A stretch of 64,000 nt of DNA from Paenibacillus lupini (GTDB lineage Bacteria > Bacillota > Bacilli > Paenibacillales > Paenibacillaceae): positions 1-64,000 of the forward strand of contig NZ_JAASRW010000005.1 in the NCBI RefSeq assembly GCF_011761355.1, given 5' to 3'. Position numbers and translations under genes: made by a program. Positions 34,464 to 41,413 of this stretch are shown piece after piece. Below the pieces are notes generated by a model. It saw only the letters and a list, made by a program, of their open reading frames with translations, searched no databases and was not told the origin of the DNA. Numbering within the stretch: the first letter of the stretch is position 1; every line of letters begins with the position of its first letter.

Positions 34464-35645
34464 GTGCGAAGGTTCGAGGAATTGGATTCATTAAGGGGCT
34501 TGGCAGCACTGACTGTTGTGTTCTGCCACTTCTTATTGATCTTCCCGGCAATGGATTACTTGTACTCTAATCCAGATGGAGAAGGAAGTATCTGGGTAAA
34601 AGCGTTAACGTATTCTCCGTTGCATCTACTATGGGGAGGACATGAAGCGGTAATTTTATTCTTTCTATTGAGTGGGTTTGTACTGACCTTGCCTTTCCTG
34701 AAGAGCAAACAGGCATACATACCTTACTTAATTAGAAGGATCTGCCGGATTTATCTGCCTTACTTAATTGCAGTCGTGATCGCACTGATTGCTTGCGTTT
34801 CGCTATATAGTGGTGTTGTTAGTGGATTGAGTGAGTGGTTCAATATTCGGTGGGTTGATCCAATCTCAATCAAAGCAATCCTAGCTCACTTATCTTTGAT
34901 CCTTCTGCCAGGCAGCATGATGAACGAATACAATGCGGTGCTATGGACACTTGTTCATGAAATGAGGATTTCGATTATCTTCCCGCTAGTGGTGTTTGCA
35001 GTAAATCGTTTGTCATGGAGAAACAGCTTAATTCTGGCTGTGTTAATTTCGTTGGCTGGCTTCAGTGGGAAGTACATTGCTTATCCGTTTCATGGGAATG
35101 AACTGGTAACAACGCTTCAGTATCTTGGAATATTTGTTGTAGGCTCATTGCTCGCGAAACATAAGAACACATTACAGCAATTTTTCATGAAGTTGACTGC
35201 AGCTAAATCGGCAATACTTCTCGTGTTTGCAGTATTGAGTTATACCTATTCGTGGTGGTTTTTCTACGATATTAAGATCATTCACCTCGAAATCATTAAC
35301 GACTGGATCATCACAGTAGGAGCGAGTATCTTCATACTATTTGCTCTATACTCAAAAGCCTTCTCAAGAGTGCTGTTGGTAAAACCGATTCATTACCTTG
35401 GCCGCATTTCTTACAGCCTGTACCTGTATCATTTTATTGTTCTAATTAGTTTGGTTCATCTGTTTAATGGTCAGTTGCCAATCTGGCTGATCACCGTGTT
35501 ATCGTTCTTAGCAGCTCTAGCTATATCGAGCGTTGCTTATCACTTAATTGAACTGCCAGCAATTAGAATTGGTAAACATTTATCCAGTTACGCTAAAAGA
35601 AAAAGTACTGAGAAATCCTTGGCACAGAAGCGTGTGTTAAACTAA
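34464..35645 (+). CDS. Membrane acyltransferase (Acyltransferase_3 family)
   Basis: A 393-aa multi-pass protein, about ten membrane segments. The family start is FEELDSLRGLAALTVVFCHF, with the catalytic-type His in it. Such enzymes transfer acetyl or other acyl groups to cell-wall or surface sugars. In a prophage it may alter the host receptor (lysogenic conversion). GTG at 34464 has GAGGAG nine bases upstream. A terminator follows. Confidence 0.86.
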   Translation: MRRFEELDSLRGLAALTVVFCHFLLIFPAMDYLYSNPDGEGSIWVKALTYSPLHLLWGGHEAVILFFLLSGFVLTLPFLKSKQAYIPYLIRRICRIYLPYLIAVVIALIACVSLYSGVVSGLSEWFNIRWVDPISIKAILAHLSLILLPGSMMNEYNAVLWTLVHEMRISIIFPLVVFAVNRLSWRNSLILAVLISLAGFSGKYIAYPFHGNELVTTLQYLGIFVVGSLLAKHKNTLQQFFMKLTAAKSAILLVFAVLSYTYSWWFFYDIKIIHLEIINDWIITVGASIFILFALYSKAFSRVLLVKPIHYLGRISYSLYLYHFIVLISLVHLFNGQLPIWLITVLSFLAALAISSVAYHLIELPAIRIGKHLSSYAKRKSTEKSLAQKRVLN

Positions 35646-35666
35646 CACGCTTAATAAAAACATTTT

Positions 35667-35698
35667 AAAGCTCCGCTATATGCGGGGCTTTTTATTTT
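35667..35698 (+). terminator. Rho-independent terminator after the acyltransferase gene
   Basis: AAGCTCCGC pairs with GCGGGGCTT (35668-35676 with 35682-35690), then TTTATTTT. It isolates the acyltransferase from the lysis genes. Confidence 0.88.
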
Positions 35699-35715
35699 GA
35701 TTAGGAGCGTGGGAG

Positions 35716-36168
35716 ATGAAGAATGTCCATATCATGAATTGGTTAGCAGGGGCTTTCGGAGCGATTGCTACTTATGCATTTGGGGGGTGGAGCGGCATGC
35801 TGGAGATATTCTTTTTGGCCCTATTGTTTGATTACCTAACGGGAGTTGCCGCTTCGCTTAAGGAACAGAAGGGGTTAAGCAGTCAAGTTGGATTTTGGGG
35901 CTTGGTAAAGAAGTTATTGATGATCGCGGCAGTTTACTTTGGTCATCGTGTTGACCTGGCATTCGAACTTAATTACATCATGATGGGCTTGCTGTCTGCT
36001 TTCCTCGCTAATGAACTGATTTCTCTTGCTGAGAATTATGGGAGGCTGGGTTTGCCTCTAAGTAAATACATCGCACCGATTATTACAGTACTTAAAAGCA
36101 AATACCAACAAGTGGACACAGTTCTTTCTGCCAAGGAGGAGGCAAAAGATAATGACGCATCAGTTTAA
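35716..36168 (+). CDS. Phage holin
   Basis: A 150-aa holin of the toxin-secretion/phage-lysis type with three or four membrane segments (LAGAFGAIATYAFGGW, MLEIFFLALLFDYLTGVAASL, KLLMIAAVYFGHRVDLAF). It opens the membrane for lysis. TAGGAG precedes the ATG and the gene overlaps the lysin by 17 bases. Confidence 0.87.
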   Translation: MKNVHIMNWLAGAFGAIATYAFGGWSGMLEIFFLALLFDYLTGVAASLKEQKGLSSQVGFWGLVKKLLMIAAVYFGHRVDLAFELNYIMMGLLSAFLANELISLAENYGRLGLPLSKYIAPIITVLKSKYQQVDTVLSAKEEAKDNDASV

Positions 36169-36805
36169 TAAGGCCGCGTTCTTTGAGTTCTTAACTCCGA
36201 CTGTTATTCGAGTGTGGAAAGAAGGATCTCCGCTCCTACCAAGTGTCCGACTGGCTCAGAACTGGTTGGAGACTGGCGGCCGTATCCATGATTGGTTTAA
36301 CCTTGGCGGATATAAGGTTGGTAGCGGCATAACTAATGCCTACTGGAAAGGTCGAACAGTCAACACAGCTACATGGGAAGTGTACGCAGGCAAGACGATC
36401 AACACAGCGGCAAACTGGCGTGCATACGATTCGATCTATGACTTCTATAAGGATCAGGATCTCCTCTTCACAAAGACCCGTTATGATCGTGTACGAGCGG
36501 CCAAGACACCTGAGGCACAGACTGCTGCGCTGTATGCTTGCGGGTATGCAACAGATCCTGACTATGCCAGCAAACTGATGTCGATCATCAAAACAAACGA
36601 CCTGACGGTTCATGACAAAGAGGAGGAGGATGAGGACTTGGAGAAGATCGATGTATATGTCAATGGAAAGAAGCTCACAGACGGTCTGTATGACGATAAA
36701 GCAGGCGTTACTTATGTTCCTGTCCGTTCAGTCGCTGAGTCTCTTGGAGCGTCAGTGAAGTGGGACGGAAACGCTAAACGAGTCGATTTAACCGCCAAGA
36801 AATAG
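36152..36805 (+). CDS. Endolysin: glucosaminidase plus copper-amine-oxidase-like domain
   Basis: A 217-aa lysin. Residues 1-150 are a GH73 glucosaminidase (PSVRLAQNWLETGG with the catalytic Glu, YDSIYDFYKDQDLLF). Residues 165-217 are a copper-amine-oxidase N-terminal-like repeat (VYVNGKKL, VPVRSVAESLGASVKWDG), common as a wall-binding part in Paenibacillaceae. AAGGAGGAGG precedes the ATG. Confidence 0.87.
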   Translation: MTHQFNKAAFFEFLTPTVIRVWKEGSPLLPSVRLAQNWLETGGRIHDWFNLGGYKVGSGITNAYWKGRTVNTATWEVYAGKTINTAANWRAYDSIYDFYKDQDLLFTKTRYDRVRAAKTPEAQTAALYACGYATDPDYASKLMSIIKTNDLTVHDKEEEDEDLEKIDVYVNGKKLTDGLYDDKAGVTYVPVRSVAESLGASVKWDGNAKRVDLTAKK

Positions 36806-36807
36806 TG

Positions 36808-36848
36808 AAAGCCCACCAGCCGCATATAGGCTGGTGGGCTTTTTTTGT
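36808..36848 (+). terminator. Strong terminator after lysis genes
   Basis: AGCCCACCAGCC pairs with GGCTGGTGGGCT and a T run follows. It marks the end of the late operon. Confidence 0.92.
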
Positions 36849-36854
36849 TTGTAA

Positions 36855-37571
36855 TTAAGTTTCGCAAGCAATTCCATCGCCATCTTTGTCGAGCTTGGTG
36901 CTGTACCCTGGATCACCTTTTCTAATTGGAGCTTTGCCAGCTGCTTTGACCGCTGAACAATTTGCGTAAACGACATTAGAGGACGCAGGCGGAGTTGTAG
37001 GTGTAGTTGATTGAGCGATCTTGTACTCCACGCTTTTAAACCGCTTCGTGTCAGCCCACATTTTGTCGAACTGAGCAGAGAAATTCTTCGCCACATCTGC
37101 GGTCCTGATTACCATCAGTATCTCATCGTTCTGCTCACTCGCAGCCTGAGAGTAATTAAATGAGCCAGTTGTTCCAATCTTCTTGTCAGCGATCGTCATC
37201 TTGATATGCATTAGACCACTATGTGAATTGACCTTGATTGGAATGCCTGCACTACCGAGTATCTTAAGTGCTTCAGTCTGAGATTTACCTGCTGCTTGAA
37301 CCTTATCTGTGATGATCCTAACATTGACTTTACGCTTTTTAGCATCCTTTATAGCGGCTACGATATCTGGATCCGTAAGGCTGTAGATTGCAATGTCGAG
37401 CGTACTCTTTGAGGATTTAATCGTATCGATCAGAAGCTTTTCCTGATCCTTGCCAACAAATGTCCATTCTACATCAGCTGACTTTACGCGAGCATTTTGA
37501 GCTGCATACACAATGCCGATTGAGGCAGAAAATACAAGAATGAATGCTATAAGATACTTTGTTAATTTCAA
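36855..37571 (-). CDS. Secreted PLD-family nuclease with Excalibur domain
   Basis: A 238-aa exported protein. Residues 1-23 are a signal peptide ending AYA-like. Residues 30-170 are a Nuc-type phospholipase D domain with HIKMTIADKKIGTTGSFNYS (HxK and GSxNxS). Residues about 200-238 are a calcium-binding Excalibur domain (GDPGYSTKLDKDGDGIACE). It likely degrades extracellular DNA. Start TTG has GGAGGAGG upstream. It is a cargo gene of the prophage, opposite to the late operon. Confidence 0.88.
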   Translation of the reverse strand: MKLTKYLIAFILVFSASIGIVYAAQNARVKSADVEWTFVGKDQEKLLIDTIKSSKSTLDIAIYSLTDPDIVAAIKDAKKRKVNVRIITDKVQAAGKSQTEALKILGSAGIPIKVNSHSGLMHIKMTIADKKIGTTGSFNYSQAASEQNDEILMVIRTADVAKNFSAQFDKMWADTKRFKSVEYKIAQSTTPTTPPASSNVVYANCSAVKAAGKAPIRKGDPGYSTKLDKDGDGIACET

Positions 37572-37616
37572 TGGAATGCCTCCTCCTACTTTAGGTCTTC
37601 CTGGCCTATCTGTGCT

Positions 37617-37838
37617 TCATATGCCTAGAAGTTGTTTCTTTTTGAGCGCGAATTCCTCTTCTGTAAGGAGCCCCGTATCTCTCAGATCAGCAAGTTTCTT
37701 GATTTGATCAGTCAGTTCATCCGATATTGATTCAGCAAATACTTCGGAGGTATTAATCGACTTTTTTTTTCTTTTCTGCCAGAAGTACATCGCTATAAAC
37801 CCCAGTATGAAAAATATTATTAGTTCCGTTATCTCCAC
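37617..37838 (-). CDS. Small membrane protein with SHOCT domain
   Basis: A 73-aa protein: an N-terminal membrane helix (IIFFILGFIAMYF) and a C-terminal SHOCT motif (KLADLRDTGLLTEEEFALKKKQLLG). SHOCT domains are found at ends of many membrane or phage proteins. Start GTG, GAGAGGGA upstream. Confidence 0.75.
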   Translation of the reverse strand: MEITELIIFFILGFIAMYFWQKRKKKSINTSEVFAESISDELTDQIKKLADLRDTGLLTEEEFALKKKQLLGI

Positions 37839-37891
37839 TCCCTCTCAGTTAATTGTTCCAAAATCTGTTGTTAAAGCACCTAGACTCTGTC

Positions 37892-38236
37892 TTAAAAGCA
37901 ATTTTTGATAATGCATCTAAATATCTTCTCATCAACCTCAACTAGGCTCTTCTTTCCATCTTTAAACTGCAACGCAACAATATGGACTCCTTTTGTTTTA
38001 GCTGAAAGTCCAGCTAATAACCCAACAGGTCCAAGTAAGAATCCTCCTACTAATCCCCGGCCAACTGCACTAACAGCACTCTTGCTGTGAGATTCGTCCA
38101 TTACTTCATATCCTTCAATTGAATCTTTGTTTAACTGTACATTTTTAAATCCATTAGATATTGCAACAATACCAAAGTTGGATGAAATACGCTTTCCTTC
38201 GTAATCTCCAGCGATCACTTTATTCTTCGCTCCCAT
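37892..38236 (-). CDS. Hypothetical protein with glycine-rich hydrophobic segment
   Basis: A 114-aa protein of unknown function. Residues 60-85 are Gly/Ala-rich and hydrophobic (VGRGLVGGFLLGPVGLLAGL), like segments inserting in membranes. Flanking parts resemble SHOCT-linked proteins. ATG at 38236 has GGGTGAT upstream. Grouped with the SHOCT gene on the same strand. Confidence 0.6.
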   Translation of the reverse strand: MGAKNKVIAGDYEGKRISSNFGIVAISNGFKNVQLNKDSIEGYEVMDESHSKSAVSAVGRGLVGGFLLGPVGLLAGLSAKTKGVHIVALQFKDGKKSLVEVDEKIFRCIIKNCF

Positions 38237-38315
38237 GAGGCCTATCACCCATTTCAAATTTGGTTTTAGTATACCTTTAGAACTAGATTCCAGCAATAGG
38301 AAATTGATCAGACAA

Positions 38316-38357
38316 ATGCCCACTGACCTAAGCGGTCAGTGGGCATGTTTCGTTTTT
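38316..38357 (+). terminator. Hairpin terminator
   Basis: Perfect 13-bp stem (38316-38328 with 38334-38346) followed by GTTTCGTTTTTC on the plus strand. It lies between the SHOCT-linked gene and the tiny minus gene, so it may act both ways. Confidence 0.7.
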
Positions 38358-38363
38358 CGCTTC

Positions 38364-38456
38364 TTAAGTTATATTGAGCCAACTAAAGGTAAGTTCAATT
38401 ATACCAATAGCACCAAAGTAAATAGCTCCAGCGATCAGTCCAAGAATGACATCCAT
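38364..38456 (-). CDS. 30-residue membrane peptide
   Basis: An ORF of 30 codons with GAAGGAG before the ATG at 38456. The product is a single hydrophobic helix (VILGLIAGAIYFGAIGIIELTF). It may be a holin-like or toxin-like peptide; function unknown. Confidence 0.45.
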   Translation of the reverse strand: MDVILGLIAGAIYFGAIGIIELTFSWLNIT

Positions 38457-38514
38457 AGTTCGCAACTCCTTCGGTTTTAATGAAAAAATTATCCCCGAAA
38501 GTCGCAAGTGATAT

Positions 38515-38751
38515 TCACCCCATGGGCGGCCAAAAGTCTTCGGGACGGACATTCTTACCTGATAATTTACGAGCAGCATCAGTCAGTAATTTGCGTGTGC
38601 TTTTTCGAACGATATATTCTGGATTATTGCAAACGCGGGTCATTGTATCCCGATGCAATCCCGTTTCCTCGCTAACTCTTTCCTGAAATATCTTATTATC
38701 ATCAAGAAACTCTCCGTATTTAGTTCTCTTCTTACCAATCCTAAACATCAT
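38515..38751 (-). CDS. HTH regulator
   Basis: A 78-aa helix-turn-helix protein of the Cro/C1 type (RVSEETGLHRDTMTRVCNNPEY). ATG at 38751 has GAAGGTGAG upstream. It is divergent from the partition operon and may control it. Confidence 0.65.
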   Translation of the reverse strand: MMFRIGKKRTKYGEFLDDNKIFQERVSEETGLHRDTMTRVCNNPEYIVRKSTRKLLTDAARKLSGKNVRPEDFWPPMG

Positions 38752-38952
38752 ACTCACCTTCGTCTCTTCCATTATCTTTCTATTATTTTGGACGAGACTA
38801 TCAAAATTTATACTGTGCTCTTTCTGCATATGCGGAAACTCTCCCAAGCCATCACCATAGGCTAGTGACATAACCAGTGATTAAACGACAGGCTTCAACA
38901 GCTTGGTAGTGATACCACCGGTGACGACAGCTAGAGGAGGCGGTATTACAGC

Positions 38953-39747
38953 ATGACGATTCTTACCATTGACGGCGGCGGTTCGACAGTAAAGTCGTAT
39001 GACGGCGTTCAGCTCCGTCAGTTCCCCGCGACGATCAGCTACGATTGGCGACAGCGGAATATCGAGAGTAATGGGTTATACGACTTTGAATGGGAGTACA
39101 ACGGGGGTAAAGGCTTTGCTGGCACATTAGCGCAGCGAGAAAGTGACTGTGCAGACAGTATGAAAGGAGATACCAAAGCGCATCCAGAGGCTGTCCTACG
39201 TGTATTGCTTGCATTACACCAATACTGTCCAGACCCAGCACCACGGATCATTGTAGGCCAGCCGATTAAGACGCACACGCTTGGCGAGAAGACAGCGATT
39301 AAAGAGATGTTGCAGCGCAAGCACGACATCACAGTGAATGGTCAACGGCGCATAATCTTGGTTCAACGTTGCGAGGTCGCAGCCGAAGGTGTTTCTGCTG
39401 GGTTGCTGGTAGCTGGTGCTGGTTTAACCAGGGTGATTGATATCGGCAGCGGGACAGTGAACTTCGGAACTTTGATCGATAGGCAATTCAATGATTTGGG
39501 CAGTTTCACATTAAGTACAGGGGTTGAGACAACAAGAGGCGGCATATCCGCGCTTGCACATCAAATAGCTCGTGCAGCGAGGGCGGCAAAATGGCAATCG
39601 GAGGAGAAGGTGTATCTTTGTGGCGGCGGGGCATTGGCAATGCTGGAGTTGCTTCGCCCATACTTCCAAAATGTCGAGGTTATTCCGGATCCGGTGACAG
39701 CGAATGTCCGGGCATTCTATATGATCGCGAGGAAGGTGTATGGCTAA
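38953..39747 (+). CDS. Actin-like ParM/StbA partition protein
   Basis: A 264-aa actin-fold ATPase, shorter than classical ParM (about 320 aa). Phosphate-1 loop IDGGGSTVKSYDG is at residues 6-18, phosphate-2 VIDIGSGTVNFG near 160, and adenosine motif VYLCGGGA near 222. Such proteins form filaments that push plasmid copies apart. AGAGGAGG precedes the ATG. It is coupled with the next gene. A short inverted repeat (TGGTA/TACCA, 38904-38917) upstream may be part of the operator or centromere. Its presence suggests that the element can live as a low-copy plasmid. Confidence 0.82.
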   Translation: MTILTIDGGGSTVKSYDGVQLRQFPATISYDWRQRNIESNGLYDFEWEYNGGKGFAGTLAQRESDCADSMKGDTKAHPEAVLRVLLALHQYCPDPAPRIIVGQPIKTHTLGEKTAIKEMLQRKHDITVNGQRRIILVQRCEVAAEGVSAGLLVAGAGLTRVIDIGSGTVNFGTLIDRQFNDLGSFTLSTGVETTRGGISALAHQIARAARAAKWQSEEKVYLCGGGALAMLELLRPYFQNVEVIPDPVTANVRAFYMIARKVYG

Positions 39748-39958
39748 GAAAATCAATAAGATACCGGTTTGCTTTAATATGTTAGACCCGGATCAAGCAA
39801 AGATGCACGAGTGGGTATGTAGCAGACCGAACCGATCTGGATACCTAAAGAGATTGATACAGAGGGATATGGAAGGTGGCGCGGCAGTTGGTGGACGTAA
39901 CACTAAGCCTGCATCAACTTCGCTAAATGATGATTTTAATGCGAGTGCTTTTATATGA
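39740..39958 (+). CDS. ParR-like partition partner
   Basis: A 72-aa protein starting inside the end of the ParM gene. A basic front with PVCFNMLDPDQAKMHEWV and SGYLKRLIQRDM resembles small ribbon-helix-helix ParR proteins that link ParM to the centromere; the tail is flexible and acidic. Assigned mostly from size and gene order. Confidence 0.6.
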   Translation: MAKKINKIPVCFNMLDPDQAKMHEWVCSRPNRSGYLKRLIQRDMEGGAAVGGRNTKPASTSLNDDFNASAFI

Positions 39959-39971
39959 GGGGGGAATTACC

Positions 39972-40184
39972 ATGACAATCAAAATTAACGGAAGGGAACT
40001 TGAGAAAATTGAAGAACTCGAAAGATTGGAGCAGCATTACTTCGAAGTCATCAAAACAACAGCTTATATTATCCTCGGCTGTATCGCTGTCGTTTGTTTG
40101 CCTGGGATTGTTAACGCCATTGCCAGCATGGGTCTTGATATCGGGCCGGCTCGTATCATCAATGCTTTTAAGGCGATTAAATAG
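39972..40184 (+). CDS. Small membrane protein of conjugation-like block
   Basis: A 70-aa protein with a charged N-terminal coil (LEKIEELERLEQHY) and a hydrophobic segment (AYIILGCIAVVCLPGIVNAI). GAGGGGGG lies before the ATG at 39972. Unknown; part of the block with the VirB4-like ATPase. Confidence 0.65.
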   Translation: MTIKINGRELEKIEELERLEQHYFEVIKTTAYIILGCIAVVCLPGIVNAIASMGLDIGPARIINAFKAIK

Positions 40185-40187
40185 CGA

Positions 40188-40231
40188 AAACCGCCATAGG
40201 CGCAGTACGGGCAAGGCGCTGCGGGCGGTTT
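40188..40231 (+). terminator. Stem-loop within conjugation-like operon
   Basis: AACCGCC (40189) pairs with GGCGGTT (40224), with inner CGCAG/CTGCG. No T run follows, so it may be an attenuator or RNA-processing hairpin, not a true terminator. Confidence 0.45.
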
Positions 40232-40284
40232 ACCCTCAGCCTATGATACCTCATCGGAAATAATGCAAGTACAGGAGGGAAGTT

Positions 40285-40734
40285 ATGAAATTTTGTCTAA
40301 CTGATGCAGGGATGTGTGAAATTGCACCACTTCCATATAAATTATATTGCAACAAAAAAAATAACCATATCGAGCGTATCCTCGAGAAGGTGCGCTCCGG
40401 TGTTGAAATCATTGTCGAACACGTTGAGCGCCATAAAGTCGTTTATCGGATCGGAGCAATGACTCTGGTTATGTTGATCGGTCTGGATGTCACTGCATTT
40501 GCTGCTGATTCTAGTATCGATGAGAACGCGGGTAAGCTTTACCACAAACTCATCGGAATTGGGAAATGGATTGTTCTTATGAAGGGTGCTTTTGACACAA
40601 TCAGCCATACGGTGCAAGGTGATTTCGTGGCAGCTCGTAAAGCCGGTTTAGCTTATATGTTGGTGTACGTGATCCTGTTGGGGTTGCCGTGGGCTTTTGA
40701 TCAGATTGAAGGTTTGTTTGAGGAGATGACCTGA
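40285..40734 (+). CDS. Membrane protein, possibly VirB2/TrbC-like
   Basis: A 149-aa protein. Residues 1-55 are a polar front; residues 56-75 are hydrophobic and end AFAA, like an internal signal peptidase site; two more helices follow (GKWIVLMKGAFDTI, AYMLVYVILLGLPWAF). The size after a cut at AFA and two-helix hairpin fit a pilin-like or pore subunit (inference). AGGAGG precedes the ATG. Two bases separate it from the M23 gene. Confidence 0.6.
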   Translation: MKFCLTDAGMCEIAPLPYKLYCNKKNNHIERILEKVRSGVEIIVEHVERHKVVYRIGAMTLVMLIGLDVTAFAADSSIDENAGKLYHKLIGIGKWIVLMKGAFDTISHTVQGDFVAARKAGLAYMLVYVILLGLPWAFDQIEGLFEEMT

Positions 40735-40735
40735 T

Positions 40736-41413
40736 ATGCCGATGAAGTTTCGTATTTCATCCGAGTATGGGGTGTTAGAGGAGATCCGCGGCGGCCGGGT
40801 TCATAAGGGCATCGATCTGGCTATGCCGCCGGGAACTGAACTTCACAGCATTGCAGATGGAACTATTGAGAAGGTCATCAATAACAAGCTGATGGGTAAT
40901 GGAGTTTACGTTCGTGCTGAGAATGGCGATGTTCATGTTTACGGCCACCTCGACAAGGTAGCGGTTAAACCAGGAGACCACGTTGATGCCGGAGATTTAA
41001 TCGCACTAAGTGGGAACACAGGACACAGCACAGGACCGCACCTGCACTTTGCCTTACTACATGACGGGTATGTGGCTGATCCCACACCGTTAGTGAATGC
41101 AGTGCAACACTACTCCGGAGAAATAGCAGGACCGTCCTTCCTAGGCATTAAAGGTCCAGCGCTGTTTATTGCAGAGAAGGTGCCCCATAGTATCGGGGAT
41201 GCAGTCAAGGATCAAGTGGCACATAGCCTCGCCGCACACGCTCTCGACTGGTTGCAGGCAGCTTCTATCGTCTTTTATGAACTCGGTCTGGTTGCATGTA
41301 CAGCGCTCATTATACTGGGTGCAGTGGGGCTCAAGAATGGTTACCGCTGGGCGGGAATGACATTCATTTCCGTCGCGTTATTAAGATACTTGTTGGGCGG
41401 TGTAGCAGAATGA
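40736..41413 (+). CDS. M23 peptidase with C-terminal membrane anchor
   Basis: A 225-aa protein. Residues 15-125 are an M23/LytM metallopeptidase with HKGID (zinc His and Asp) and GPHLHFA (HxH), so it can cut peptidoglycan cross-links. Residues 160-225 have two membrane helices (IVFYELGLVACTALIILGAVG and the next). No N-terminal signal peptide is visible. A wall hydrolase next to a VirB4-like ATPase is the expected pair in Gram-positive conjugation systems, where the wall must be opened locally. Confidence 0.8.
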   Translation: MPMKFRISSEYGVLEEIRGGRVHKGIDLAMPPGTELHSIADGTIEKVINNKLMGNGVYVRAENGDVHVYGHLDKVAVKPGDHVDAGDLIALSGNTGHSTGPHLHFALLHDGYVADPTPLVNAVQHYSGEIAGPSFLGIKGPALFIAEKVPHSIGDAVKDQVAHSLAAHALDWLQAASIVFYELGLVACTALIILGAVGLKNGYRWAGMTFISVALLRYLLGGVAE